A DNA stretch of 64,000 nt from Litorilinea aerophila (GCF_006569185.2 NZ_VIGC02000011.1:124001-188000), one strand, 5' to 3'. Numbered from the stretch's first letter, positions 54,511 to 63,505 are shown. Notes: generated from the letters alone by a model not told the origin. Program-made: numbers and translations.

Positions 54511-55938
54511 ATGACCGAATCTGTCGAGAAGTGGGGCATCTTCGAGTTGGCCCTCTCTGGCCCAGCGGACGGCAACCCGTTCACCGAGGTGTCCTTCGGC
54601 GCTCGATTTCGCCACAAGAACCGGGTCGTGGAGCCCGACGGCTTCTACGACGGCGACGGCGTCTACCGGGTGCGTTTCATGCCCGACACCGAGGGCGAAT
54701 GGCACTACGAGACGGTCAGCAACGTGGACGAACTGGCGGGCCACAGGGGCAGCTTCACCTGTGTTCCGCCCACCACGCCGGGCAACCACGGCCCTGTGCA
54801 GGTTCACAACATCTATCACTTTGCCTATGCGGACGGCACGCCCCATGTCTCCGTGGGAACCACCTGCTACGCCTGGGTGCATCAGGGCGATGCATTGGAA
54901 GAACAGACGTTGGAGACGTTGAAGCAGGCCCCCTTCAACAAGATGCGCATGTGTGTCTTCCCGAAGCACTACCCCTTCAACGCCAATGAGCCCCCCCTGT
55001 ATCCGTACGTGCGCGGCGAAGATGGCCAGTGGGATTTTCAGCGGTTTAACCCCGCCTTCTTCCAGCACTTCGAGACCCGGGTCGGGCAGCTGCGGGACAT
55101 GGGTATCGAGGCCGACATCATCCTCTTCCACCCCTACGACCGGTGGGGTTTTGCCACCATGCCACCTGAGGCGGACGATTTGTACCTGCGCTACGTGGTG
55201 GCCCGCCTGGCCGCCTACCGCAACGTCTGGTGGTCCATGGCCAACGAGTTCGATCTGATGAAGTCCAAGCACGAGGCCGACTGGGACCGCTTCTTCCGCA
55301 TCGTCCAGGAGAGCGACCCCTACCAACATCTACGATCGATTCACAACTGTCGGCGATTTTATGACCACGGCAAGCCCTGGGTCACCCACACCAGTGTCCA
55401 GCATTCGGATCTGGCCCGGGTGCCCGAGTGGCGCGAGGCCTACCGCAAACCTGTGGTGGTGGACGAGTGCCGCTATGAGGGGAACATTGAAAAAATGTGG
55501 GGCAACATCACGGCTCAGGAGATGGTGCATCGTTTCTGGCTGGGCACCATCGGCGGCGGCTACGTGGGCCATGGCGAGACCTACCTCCACCCTGAGGACA
55601 TCCTCTGGTGGTCCAAGGGTGGGGTACTCCACGGCGAGAGTCCGGCCCGCATCGCCTTCCTACGCCGACTCCTGGAAGAGCACGCTCCCGAGGGGCTGGA
55701 TCCGGTCAGCCGGGAGGGAGCCAGCAAGGGCGAAGACTATTACCTCTTCTACTTCGGCGTCGCCCAGCCTGGCCGCTTCCTCTTCACCCTGCCCGAAGCC
55801 CATCAGTACCGGCTGGACGTCATCGACACCTGGAACATGACCATCACCCCCGTCGAGGGGACGTACAGCGGAACCTTCATGCTGGAGCTCCCCAGCAAGC
55901 CCTTCCATGCCGTTCAGGCCCGTCGGGTAGACAGCTGA
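54511..55938 (+). CDS. Cytoplasmic apiosidase-like glycoside hydrolase (DUF5060-DUF4038-DUF5605 layout)
   Basis: The 475-residue protein has an N-terminal Ig-like domain ([44 protein letters not shown]), then a TIM-barrel hydrolase, and a C-terminal beta domain ([16 protein letters not shown] ... [13 protein letters not shown]). This order matches DUF5060, DUF4038 (apiosidase-like) and DUF5605. Clan-A-type catalytic candidates are Glu in [11 protein letters not shown] near residue 247 and Glu in [12 protein letters not shown] near 317. No signal peptide is present, so it acts inside the cell. ATG 54511 is preferred to 54502 because GGAGG lies 10 bases upstream. It probably cleaves an imported oligosaccharide. 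Confidence 0.83.
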   Translation: MTESVEKWGIFELALSGPADGNPFTEVSFGARFRHKNRVVEPDGFYDGDGVYRVRFMPDTEGEWHYETVSNVDELAGHRGSFTCVPPTTPGNHGPVQVHNIYHFAYADGTPHVSVGTTCYAWVHQGDALEEQTLETLKQAPFNKMRMCVFPKHYPFNANEPPLYPYVRGEDGQWDFQRFNPAFFQHFETRVGQLRDMGIEADIILFHPYDRWGFATMPPEADDLYLRYVVARLAAYRNVWWSMANEFDLMKSKHEADWDRFFRIVQESDPYQHLRSIHNCRRFYDHGKPWVTHTSVQHSDLARVPEWREAYRKPVVVDECRYEGNIEKMWGNITAQEMVHRFWLGTIGGGYVGHGETYLHPEDILWWSKGGVLHGESPARIAFLRRLLEEHAPEGLDPVSREGASKGEDYYLFYFGVAQPGRFLFTLPEAHQYRLDVIDTWNMTITPVEGTYSGTFMLELPSKPFHAVQARRVDS

Positions 55939-55998
55939 GCCCCACGGTTCACGCGGGTCTGGATTGAAATCCAGGAGAGACAAGAAAGAGCGGGATAG

Positions 55999-56096
55999 GG
56001 GATACAATTCAAGTTCCAGGGCGGATGTGGGTACGCAGGAAAGCCATGCCGCCTCTGCAGGCGTCCGTGCACGTTCGCCCACTTGAATTGTATCCC
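55999..56096. repeat. Long inverted repeat with 16-bp arms
   Basis: GGGATACAATTCAAGT (55999-56014) and its exact complement (56081-56096) enclose 66 bases that can pair further (GGGCGGA with TTCGCCC, allowing G-U). It lies between the apiosidase-like gene and the transporter promoter. It may act as a terminator or processing element or be a small mobile-element remnant; no transposase is present. Confidence 0.7.
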
Positions 56097-56121
56097 AATC
56101 CCCTTCCCCAGAAATTGGCCA

Positions 56122-56150
56122 TTGACAGAAAGGATGTTTCGCGCTATGAT
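56122..56150 (+). promoter_or_regulatory. Promoter of the Dpp/Opp-type transporter operon
   Basis: TTGACA (56122-56127), a 17-base spacer and TATGAT (56145-56150) form a strong promoter. The leader to the binding-protein start at 56360 is about 200 bases. Confidence 0.8.
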
Positions 56151-56170
56151 ATGAATCAATAACCACTAGA

Positions 56171-56182
56171 GAATAATTATTC
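56171..56182 (+). promoter_or_regulatory. GAA-N6-TTC operator at the transporter promoter
   Basis: The perfect palindrome GAATAATTATTC lies about 20 bases after the -10 element. It shares the GAA-N6-TTC pattern and spacing with the two boxes at 48197-48228, so the same SorC-type regulator may control both transcripts. Confidence 0.5.
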
Positions 56183-56359
56183 CAACTATTGTCCTTCCTA
56201 CAACGCCAGTCTCACGGGCACGGTCAAAACGTTGCTGCTCCCCAGTGCATGCCTTGTGGGGCTCAAGTCGGTACATTTCAACAAGCTAAAAGGAGATGCT
56301 GCCCAGACTACCGGGTAGCGCCATGCCGTGTACGTAACCATACCGAGGAGGATAATCCC

Positions 56360-58336
56360 ATGAGTCAGCCAGGCAAGTACCTACGAATCATCATCTTTGG
56401 GCTTCTAATGCTCTTGTTGGCCGCCTGCCAGACGCCCACCGAAGCTGGACTTTCGCCGGCAGGCGCAGCAGGGGGGCAGGAGCAGTCTGATCAGCAGGGG
56501 ACCCTGACCGATGTCGGCACGCCTCGACACGAAACCCTGGTTGTCCAGACCTTCGACCGCAAGTCGGCCAACCCAGATCAGATGAATCCCCTCATGCAGT
56601 ATGCCCACTGGCGGGGCTTCCGTGAACTTGGCTGGGGCTTTCTCTGGGAGACAGACACCGGAACGGGTGAATCCTATCCCGAATTGGCGGCCGACATGCC
56701 AGAAGTCCTGAACCCTGAACATACCCGCTTCCGCATCAAGCTCAAGGAGGGCATCTACTGGAGCGACGGTGTGGAGTTCACCACCGACGACATCATCTAT
56801 ACCCTGGACACCTATTTCAATGAGCGGGAGAAGCTGACGAATGCGAATGTCAATCGTATCGTCAACTACATCAAGAGCTACCAGGCCATCGACCGCTACA
56901 CCTTTGAAGTGGAGACGGTGAACCCCTCCTACGATCTCCACACGGTGATGGGCGTGTACACCTGGGGCTCCGCCTTCATCCCGGTGCCCAAGCATATCTT
57001 CGAAAAGCAGCCGGATGTCAGCCAGTTCCGCAACACCTATCCCGTGACCCTGGGTCCCTATGTGGTGAAGGAGTTCGACCCCAACGGCTTCTGGCAGCTC
57101 TGGGAACGCCGGGAGGATTGGGAGCGCTCCGCCTGGGGCTGGATGGGAGAACCCAAGCCCAAGTATGTGCTCTACAAGGACTTCGGGCCGGAGGAAACCC
57201 GGGTGCTGGCCTTTGTCCAGAACCAGTACGATGTGGACACCTTCATGAGCCCGGACAGCATCAAGGCTGCCCAGGAGCGAAACCCCTACATCACCACCTT
57301 CTCGGACAAGATGCCCTACCACAACATGGATGACGCCTGCAGCTACGGCGTGCTGATGAACCAGCACAAGCCACCGCTGGACAAGGCGGAAGTGCGCTGG
57401 GCCCTGGCGCTCTCCCTGGACCTCAAAGAGGTGGGCATCAACGCGCTGAGCGGAGAGTTCAAGGCCTCCCCCCTGCCCATGGTGGACACCCGCATCCTGC
57501 GCCCCATTTACTTCGAACCCCTGATCCCGTGGCTCCAGGAGTTCACCCTGCCCGATGGCTACAAGCCCTTTGATCCCAACTTTGCCGCTGACCTGGTGGC
57601 CCGGCTGGCGGAGTCGGGGGTGCCGGCGGAAGAGCTGCCCCAGGGCGAAGAGGCCATTTCGGAGGCCTTCGGCATCGGCTGGTGGAAGTACGATCCGGCT
57701 GAAGCGGAACGGCTGCTCAACAGCGTGGGGATCACCAAGAATGCCGACGGGGTCTACACCTTGCCGGATGGTTCCGTGTGGGAGCTGGAGCTGGTGATCC
57801 CGGGTGATTGGAACAAGGTCATGCAGCGGGTTGGCTTCTCCATCGCCGATAGCTGGCGGAAGGCCGGCATCCAGGTCAATGCGCGCCAGGTGGACAACGC
57901 CGAGTTCTCCAAAGTGCAGAACACCAACGCCCTGTTGACCACCATACTGAACTGGACCAACTGCATCTTCACCCCCAACTACCTCAACAGTTGGCACAGC
58001 ATCAGCCTTGAAAACCTGAAGGCGGCCGATGCCACGGAGCCCATTGTGGGCAACCAGTACCGCTGGAACAATGCCACGGTGGACGCGCTGATCAAGGAAA
58101 GCAAGGCCATGGATCAGAGCGATCCCAAGTTCCGCGAGAATGGCCGGGCCATCCTCCAGGAGTTCGTCAAGGACATGGCCTACATCAACATCATGAACAT
58201 CCCGACCACGATTCCCACCAACGAATATTACTGGACCAACTTCCCCAAGCAGGACAACTACTACGCGGTCCCGTATACGTGGTGGAGCTCGTTCAAGGAG
58301 ATCGTCGTCAACATCGAGCCGACCGGGCGGAGATAG
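56360..58336 (+). CDS. ABC transporter substrate-binding lipoprotein, family 5 (Dpp/Opp type)
   Basis: Family 5 binding proteins capture peptides but in several thermophiles bind oligosaccharides. The 658-residue precursor has a lipoprotein signal (IIIFGLLMLLLAACQ). Mature-part hallmarks are FRIKLKEGIYWSDGVEFTTDDIIYTLDTYF near residue 115, VTLGPYVVKEFDPNGFWQLWER, MNQHKPPLDKAEVRWALALSLD, and GFSIADSWRKAGIQVNARQVD. ATG 56360 has GAGGAGG upstream; the frame back to 56189 is leader. It heads the transporter operon next to a sugar-degradation operon, which suggests an oligosaccharide ligand. Confidence 0.92.
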   Translation: MSQPGKYLRIIIFGLLMLLLAACQTPTEAGLSPAGAAGGQEQSDQQGTLTDVGTPRHETLVVQTFDRKSANPDQMNPLMQYAHWRGFRELGWGFLWETDTGTGESYPELAADMPEVLNPEHTRFRIKLKEGIYWSDGVEFTTDDIIYTLDTYFNEREKLTNANVNRIVNYIKSYQAIDRYTFEVETVNPSYDLHTVMGVYTWGSAFIPVPKHIFEKQPDVSQFRNTYPVTLGPYVVKEFDPNGFWQLWERREDWERSAWGWMGEPKPKYVLYKDFGPEETRVLAFVQNQYDVDTFMSPDSIKAAQERNPYITTFSDKMPYHNMDDACSYGVLMNQHKPPLDKAEVRWALALSLDLKEVGINALSGEFKASPLPMVDTRILRPIYFEPLIPWLQEFTLPDGYKPFDPNFAADLVARLAESGVPAEELPQGEEAISEAFGIGWWKYDPAEAERLLNSVGITKNADGVYTLPDGSVWELELVIPGDWNKVMQRVGFSIADSWRKAGIQVNARQVDNAEFSKVQNTNALLTTILNWTNCIFTPNYLNSWHSISLENLKAADATEPIVGNQYRWNNATVDALIKESKAMDQSDPKFRENGRAILQEFVKDMAYINIMNIPTTIPTNEYYWTNFPKQDNYYAVPYTWWSSFKEIVVNIEPTGRR

Positions 58337-58346
58337 CAGGCGGCGT

Positions 58347-58380
58347 TGCCAGGGGGCAACCGAAGGGTTGCCCCCTGGCA
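58347..58380 (+). terminator. Intra-operon hairpin after the binding-protein gene
   Basis: A perfect 15-bp stem (TGCCAGGGGGCAACC / GGTTGCCCCCTGGCA, loop GAAG) separates the binding protein from the first permease. Such hairpins usually let partial read-through or 3' protection give more binding protein than permease. Confidence 0.7.
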
Positions 58381-58400
58381 CAGATTTGGAGCAGGAGTGA

Positions 58401-59405
58401 ATGATGAAATTAGCACAGTATATTGCGGCCCGGTTAGGTGTCTATGTGGTCGTGCTCTTCATGGGCATCACCATCACCTTCTTCCTACCTCGCCTGATGC
58501 CCAGTGACCCGATTGAAAATTATATCGCCCAGTTGCAGAATCAGGCGGGACAAACGCTGTCAGAAGCGGAGGTGATGCAGCTACGGGCCACCCTGGCCGA
58601 ACTCTATGGCCTGGAGGGCAGCCTCTTCACCCAATATATCAACCACCTGAAACGCATCTTTTTGACCTTCGACTTCGGGCCTTCCTTTGCGTCATTTCCC
58701 AGGCCGGTCTCCGAGTTTATTTGGGTCGCCCTGCCCTGGACATTGGGGCTGCTGACCACCACCACCTTCATTGCCTGGTCTTTGGGGAACTTTATCGGCC
58801 TTTTGGCCGGCTTTTTCCACAATAACCGGCTGGCTACCGCGCTGGAAGTGGTGGGCGTCCTGATCTACCCCATCCCCTACTACATCCTGGCGCTGGTTTT
58901 CATCCTGGTGCTGGCCTACATTTTCCCCGTCTTCCCCCTCTCGACGACCATTCGACCGGGCCCACTCACCTGGTCCAAAATTCAGATGATCGCCACGAAC
59001 TCGGCCCTGCCAGCGCTCACCCTGATCACGGCCGGCTTTGGCTGGAATATCTTGAGCATGAAATCCCTGGCCTATGCCACCAAGGAAGAACCTTACGTGA
59101 CGTTCGCCCGGCTGAAAGGGGTGCCGCCGCGAAAGATCATGATCAGCTACGTGTTTCGGAACGCGCTGCTTCCCCAGGTGACCGCCCTGGCCCTTTCCAT
59201 CGGCATGATCTTCAACGGGGCACTACTGACCGAGATCCTCTTTTCGTATCCTGGCCTGGGCCTGCTGATGCGCACGGCAGTCGGTAGCGGCGACTATAAC
59301 ATGCTCTACGGCACCATCACCATGTCCATCATGGCCGTCGCCACCGCTGCCCTGGTCATCGACCTGCTCTATCCGCTCTTTGATCCGCGCATCCGGTATA
59401 AGTGA
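58401..59405 (+). CDS. Dpp/Opp-type ABC permease 1 (DppB-like)
   Basis: This integral membrane subunit of the transporter has 334 residues. It shows the N-terminal helix YIAARLGVYVVVLFMGITITFFLPRLMPSDP typical of DppB, a large periplasmic loop, and five further membrane segments. The permease loop Y..FARLKGVPPRKIMISYVFRNALLPQ lies near residue 235, followed by LTEILFSYPGLGLL. GGAGCAGGAG precedes the tandem ATG. It is followed 3 bases later by the second permease. Confidence 0.93.
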   Translation: MMKLAQYIAARLGVYVVVLFMGITITFFLPRLMPSDPIENYIAQLQNQAGQTLSEAEVMQLRATLAELYGLEGSLFTQYINHLKRIFLTFDFGPSFASFPRPVSEFIWVALPWTLGLLTTTTFIAWSLGNFIGLLAGFFHNNRLATALEVVGVLIYPIPYYILALVFILVLAYIFPVFPLSTTIRPGPLTWSKIQMIATNSALPALTLITAGFGWNILSMKSLAYATKEEPYVTFARLKGVPPRKIMISYVFRNALLPQVTALALSIGMIFNGALLTEILFSYPGLGLLMRTAVGSGDYNMLYGTITMSIMAVATAALVIDLLYPLFDPRIRYK

Positions 59406-59408
59406 GCA

Positions 59409-60317
59409 GTGACCATCATGAACAGCATACTACGCCTGAAACGGGATTGGTTTTCCCTCTTCCTGCCATCCAGGGGGACACAACGCCGGGGGCTGAAGCT
59501 CAACCTGCGCCTCCGGCTGGGCCTTGCCATCCTGGCCGTTTTGGTGGTTGCCAGCTTTACGCTCCCCTTTTTCTCGGATGTGGACCCTATGCAACAGGGG
59601 ACCTATGCCAAAAACCTCCCGCCGAGTTGGGAGCATCTGTTGGGCACCAATTCCCAGGGGCAGGACATCTTCTGGTTCCTGGTCTTTGCCATGCGCAATT
59701 CGCTCCTCCTGGGGGTTGCGGTGAGCTTCTGTGTCACTGTCATCGCCACCCTGGTCGGCCTCAGCGCAGGCTACATCGGCGGCTGGTATGAACGGGTGGT
59801 GATGCTCCTTACCGACTCGTTTATCATTATCCCCGTCTTCCCTATCCTCATTGTGCTGGGAGCGCTGTTCAGGGGGCGCGCTTCCTTTTGGCTCGTGGGC
59901 ATGATCCTGGTGATCTTCGGCTGGGCATGGGGTGCCCGAACCGTACGCTCCATGGCCCTCTCCATCCGGGAGCGGGAATTTATCAACATGGCCCGCTTTT
60001 CCGGCGCCAACACCATGCAGATCATCCTGTGGGAAGTCTTCCCGTACGTCTACGCGTACATGGTGGTGGGTTTCATCAACGCCATCCTCTACGCCATCAA
60101 CACCGAGGCGGCGCTGGCGGTCATTGGCCTCTCCAACCTGGAGGTGCCTACCTTGGGTTCCATCATCTTTTGGGCGCTCAACTACAACGCCATGTTCATC
60201 GGCCAGTATACCTGGATCGTGGCACCGGTCATCGCCACGGTCTTACTCTTCCTCGGTCTCTTTCTGACCTCTACGGGATACAATGAGCTCTATGCGGCCA
60301 AGCGGGGGCACTCATGA
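59409..60317 (+). CDS. Dpp/Opp-type ABC permease 2 (DppC-like)
   Basis: This is the second membrane subunit, 302 residues. The N-terminal part ends in a helix (LAILAVLVVASFTLPFF) followed by HLLGTNSQGQDIFWFLVFAMRNSLLLGVAVS, the DppC hallmark (LGTD.GRD-like). The coupling loop EFINMARFSGANTMQIILWEVFPYV lies near residue 195. The start may be GTG 59409 or ATG 59418; neither has a strong ribosome site, consistent with coupling to the upstream stop. It overlaps the ATPase gene by 4 bases. Confidence 0.92.
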   Translation: MTIMNSILRLKRDWFSLFLPSRGTQRRGLKLNLRLRLGLAILAVLVVASFTLPFFSDVDPMQQGTYAKNLPPSWEHLLGTNSQGQDIFWFLVFAMRNSLLLGVAVSFCVTVIATLVGLSAGYIGGWYERVVMLLTDSFIIIPVFPILIVLGALFRGRASFWLVGMILVIFGWAWGARTVRSMALSIREREFINMARFSGANTMQIILWEVFPYVYAYMVVGFINAILYAINTEAALAVIGLSNLEVPTLGSIIFWALNYNAMFIGQYTWIVAPVIATVLLFLGLFLTSTGYNELYAAKRGHS

Positions 60318-61342
60318 TTAAATTGCGGGATCTTGTGGCCACTTACACCACGGTTCGTGGCCAGGTACATGCAGTTGATCACATTGATCTGGAGATTCCT
60401 CATGGGATCATCCTGGGGGTTGCCGGCGAATCCGGCTGCGGCAAGACCACCCTGATGAAAGTGATCTATGGAGATATCGGGTATCCCCTCTCCCTGACTT
60501 CGGGGACTGTGGAATATGGGTTTGAAGACGAGGAAGGCGAGCCGGTGACGACCAAGACCATCCGAAAGCATTGGTTCAGACGGATCTCCTACATCCCCCA
60601 GGGTTCCATGAGCAGCCTCAACCCGGTAGTCCGCATCCGTCACCAGTTTGTGGACTTTTTGCCTTCTAACACCAACAAGGCGGTGGTGTTGGAACAGATC
60701 CGGGACTACGTCCGCAGGTTAGATCTCCCGCCGGAGGCCCTGGACGCCTACCCGCACCAACTTTCAGGTGGCATGCGGCAGCGGATCATGGTCGCCATGG
60801 CGACCTTTTTCCAGCCAGATATCATTCTGGCCGATGAGCCCACCACAGCCCTGGACGTGGTGGTGCAGAAGGGTATTCTGATGCTCCTCATGGAACTCCA
60901 GGAGGAGATGCAGAATACCATCATCTTTGTCTCCCACGACATGGGGGTGCACTATCAGATCACCCACAAGATGTTGATCATGTACGCCGCCAAAGTCGTG
61001 GAATTTGGCGATACGGATGAGCTCTTTGCGGCGCCCCTCCATCCGTACACGCGCCTGCTGATCGAATCGTTGCCCACCATCGGCGATCCCCACCTGCGGC
61101 AGGGAATCGAGGGCAGGCCGCCCAGCTTGTGGGAGGAGCTGCGGGGATGTCGCTTTGCCCCACGCTGTCCCCTGGCTACGGAGCTCTGCCGAAACAGCGA
61201 GCCAGAGCTGCGGGAAGTTCAGCCTGGACGTTTCGTCGCCTGCCACTATGCCGGGGACGAAACCCTGGCCCTGGGAGCGGGCCAGATCCTGGCCGATACG
61301 TTTTCTATAGCGTCCGAGACACCCCACCTCTCGGAGGATTGA
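60314..61342 (+). CDS. Dpp/Opp-type ABC ATPase 1 (DppD-like)
   Basis: This ATP-hydrolysing subunit of 342 residues has the Walker A motif GESGCGKTTLMK near residue 42, Q-loop YIPQGSMSSLNP, signature LSGGMRQRIMVAMA near 155, Walker B IILADEPTTALDVVV, and the H-loop IFVSHDMGVHYQ. The C-terminal oligopeptide-type extension with CRFAPRCPLATELC (possible Fe-S or metal Cys cluster) marks the Dpp/Opp group. An unusual feature is the long stretch between Walker A and the Q-loop (EDEEGEPVTTKTIRKHWFRR). Confidence 0.94.
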   Translation: MIKLRDLVATYTTVRGQVHAVDHIDLEIPHGIILGVAGESGCGKTTLMKVIYGDIGYPLSLTSGTVEYGFEDEEGEPVTTKTIRKHWFRRISYIPQGSMSSLNPVVRIRHQFVDFLPSNTNKAVVLEQIRDYVRRLDLPPEALDAYPHQLSGGMRQRIMVAMATFFQPDIILADEPTTALDVVVQKGILMLLMELQEEMQNTIIFVSHDMGVHYQITHKMLIMYAAKVVEFGDTDELFAAPLHPYTRLLIESLPTIGDPHLRQGIEGRPPSLWEELRGCRFAPRCPLATELCRNSEPELREVQPGRFVACHYAGDETLALGAGQILADTFSIASETPHLSED

Positions 61343-61439
61343 TCCACCTGAGAGGGCAGCGCGGTCAATCCGCCTTGTTTGTCAAGAGAAGGGCAACATA
61401 GCAACAAAGTTCGCCCCCTGATCGAAAACAGGACGTGCA

Positions 61440-62423
61440 ATGAAGACCATTCTTCGCACCCAAAACCTTCGCAAGGTCTATAAACTGGGCTCATTACTCC
61501 ATCGCATCCAGATCGATGCCCTGGATTCAGTGAACCTCTCTGTCCAAAGCGACGAGCCCGTGATCATCAGCCTGGTGGGTGAATCCGGCAGTGGCAAGAC
61601 CACCCTGGCCAAGGTGATTTTGCGCCTGGTGGAGCCCACTTCCGGGACGGCCATGGTCCACGACCTGCCCGTGGCCGGGGAGGGAGCCAACCCCGACAAA
61701 GAAGTGTTCTTCCGGACGGTTCAGCCCATCTTCCAGAATCCGTTCGAAGCCTTCAGCAGCCACCGGACGGTGGATGCCTATCTGGAAAGTACGGCCCTGC
61801 GGGTGAACCGCCTGGACCGCAGGCAGGCCATCCACGCCATTGAGGAAGCACTGGCATCGGTGGGACTTCACTATGGCGATGTCCGGGGGAAGTATCCCAA
61901 TCAGTTCTCGGGTGGAGAGCTACAGCGGGTTTCCATTGCCCGCGCGCTGATTCCACGGCCGGCCATCATCATCGCCGATGAACCGGTCAGCATGGTGGAC
62001 GCCTCTTTGCGGATGAATATCATCAACCTGTTCCTGCAGTTAAAACAGGAGTACCGCACCAGTTTTCTCTACATCACCCACGATTTGGCCACGGCCTACT
62101 ACATCAGCGACTACATTGCAGTCATGTACCGGGGCAATATCGTGGAGTTTGGCGATGCCCGCAGCATCCTGACCGCTCCACAGCATCCATACACCCAACT
62201 GCTGCTGGCCTCTATTCCGGACAAGTCCCGCAAGTGGCGCCGAGAACCAATGCGCCTCTCGGATATCGAAACCAAAGAGTATCGTTTTACCGGCTGTAAG
62301 TTCCGCAACCGTTGCCCTCTGGCCATGGACATCTGTGCCACGCAGCGGCCGCCGGCCGTACACACACCGGATGGCCGGGAGGTGTACTGCCACGCCCTGA
62401 CCGAGGTGACCCCCGTGCGATAG
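61440..62423 (+). CDS. Dpp/Opp-type ABC ATPase 2 (DppF-like)
   Basis: This second ATPase subunit, 327 residues, has Walker A GESGSGKTTLAKV near residue 46, Q-loop PIFQNPFEAFSSHRTVDAYLE, signature FSGGELQRVSIARAL, Walker B IIIADEPVSMVDASLR, and a C-terminal CKFRNRCPLAMDICATQRP extension. It completes a full five-gene importer. A 97-base gap, with no hairpin, separates it from ATPase 1. It converges with the TIM-barrel gene on the minus strand, 17 bases away. Confidence 0.94.
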   Translation: MKTILRTQNLRKVYKLGSLLHRIQIDALDSVNLSVQSDEPVIISLVGESGSGKTTLAKVILRLVEPTSGTAMVHDLPVAGEGANPDKEVFFRTVQPIFQNPFEAFSSHRTVDAYLESTALRVNRLDRRQAIHAIEEALASVGLHYGDVRGKYPNQFSGGELQRVSIARALIPRPAIIIADEPVSMVDASLRMNIINLFLQLKQEYRTSFLYITHDLATAYYISDYIAVMYRGNIVEFGDARSILTAPQHPYTQLLLASIPDKSRKWRREPMRLSDIETKEYRFTGCKFRNRCPLAMDICATQRPPAVHTPDGREVYCHALTEVTPVR

Positions 62424-62440
62424 TCCGCCCCAACCTGGAC

Positions 62441-63217
62441 TTACCCCCACGCCTGCCGCAGGAATGCCGCTGCTGCCGGGGCCTCCGCGGCAAAGTCCCG
62501 CCAGCGGCATTCCACCGAGATGCGTTGGGACGGCCCGCTGCCATAGCCCGCTTCCTTCAGCCGGGCCACAAAGTCGGCGTAGGGGTATTCCCCGGTGCCC
62601 GGGGCCAGGCGCCCGCTGTCAGCCACGTGGACATGGGCCAGCCACGGCCCATTTTCCACCAGGGTTTCCAGGGGCTCATCCTCCTCTTCCATGTGGTAAA
62701 AGTCGGCTAGCACCCGAACCGCTGGATGATCGGCCTGGCGGGCGAAGGCGACCCCTTCCGCCACGCTGTTGATGATGTTGGATTCCCGGCGGTTCAGGGG
62801 CTCGATGGCAATGGTGATGCCCAGGGGCGCGGCCACCTCCCCGGCCAGGCGCAGGAAGCGCACGATCTGCTGGACCGCCTCATCCCGAGAAAAGCCGTCG
62901 GGCACCTGGCGGGCACCGCCGCTGCCGAAGACCACCCGGTCCGCGCCGATGGTGTGGACCCGCTGTAACGCGGTCCGCACGTAGCGCTCCACCCGGGGCC
63001 AGTCCACCGCCGGCCCAACGATCTTCAGATCCCGAGGCAGGAAAACGTTGAAAGCCCGTACCGGCAGGGCCGCGGCGCGATAGCGCTCCAGAATGGGCGC
63101 AAAGGCCGCTTCGTCCTGCTCCGGCTCCAGGGAAACCACAGTGCATTCGATAAAGTCAAAACCTGCCGCCTGGGCGATTTCGCTCTCCTCCACACGGCAG
63201 CAACAGCCGAATTCCAC
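62441..63217 (-). CDS. Xylose-isomerase-like TIM-barrel sugar isomerase/epimerase
   Basis: This is a second member of the AP-endonuclease-2/xylose-isomerase-like superfamily, 258 residues. It shows FGCCCRVEESEIAQAAGFDFIECTV at the N-terminus, GITIAIEPLNRRESNIINSVAEG near residue 140 (metal Glu), VRVLADFYHMEEEDEP near 175, WLAHVHVADSGR near 200 and RISVECRW near 235. GTG 63217 is chosen, with AAAGGA 8 bases upstream. The longer frame to 63448 runs into dispersed repeats and is spurious. It may supply an isomerase or epimerase step to the adjacent sugar locus. Confidence 0.88.
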   Translation of the reverse strand: MEFGCCCRVEESEIAQAAGFDFIECTVVSLEPEQDEAAFAPILERYRAAALPVRAFNVFLPRDLKIVGPAVDWPRVERYVRTALQRVHTIGADRVVFGSGGARQVPDGFSRDEAVQQIVRFLRLAGEVAAPLGITIAIEPLNRRESNIINSVAEGVAFARQADHPAVRVLADFYHMEEEDEPLETLVENGPWLAHVHVADSGRLAPGTGEYPYADFVARLKEAGYGSGPSQRISVECRWRDFAAEAPAAAAFLRQAWG

Positions 63218-63279
63218 AATCCCGGTCCTTTCTGTTGCAGAAAAAACTACAGATTTCACAGATTGCATAGATGATGGCT

Positions 63280-63420
63280 CTACTGCAAAAAGGTCAAATG
63301 AGGACGCTGACCCACGCAGATGAACGCTGATTCGGGTGATTCTCGCCTGCGTTTCTTTGCGCCTTTGCACCTTTGCGCCTTTGCGTTCAAAAATGCCCTT
63401 GTTGCAGGGGAACCATCTTT
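63280..63420. repeat. Dispersed repeat, family B (copy 2, inverted)
   Basis: On the minus strand this reads AGGGCATTTTTGAACGC, GCGCAAAG repeats, AATCAGCGTTCATCTGCGTG, GTCAGCGTCCT and TTGCAGTAGAGCCATC, matching copy 1 at 46737-46870. CAGATT-type remnants (CAGATTTCACAGATTGC and CAGATTCCACGGATTAC) flank it. Confidence 0.75.
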
Positions 63421-63505
63421 GCATTTTATTTTCGGCCGCAGATTCCACGGATTACACCGCACCGGAGGATGCTCCCTCCACGAGAGGACAGCCACCGCGA
63501 CGCGG

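Noticed and set aside
63218-63448. N-terminal extension of the minus-strand TIM-barrel gene
   Set aside because: The extension translates dispersed repeat family B and CAGATT-type remnants; the family N-terminus and an AAAGGA site support GTG 63217.
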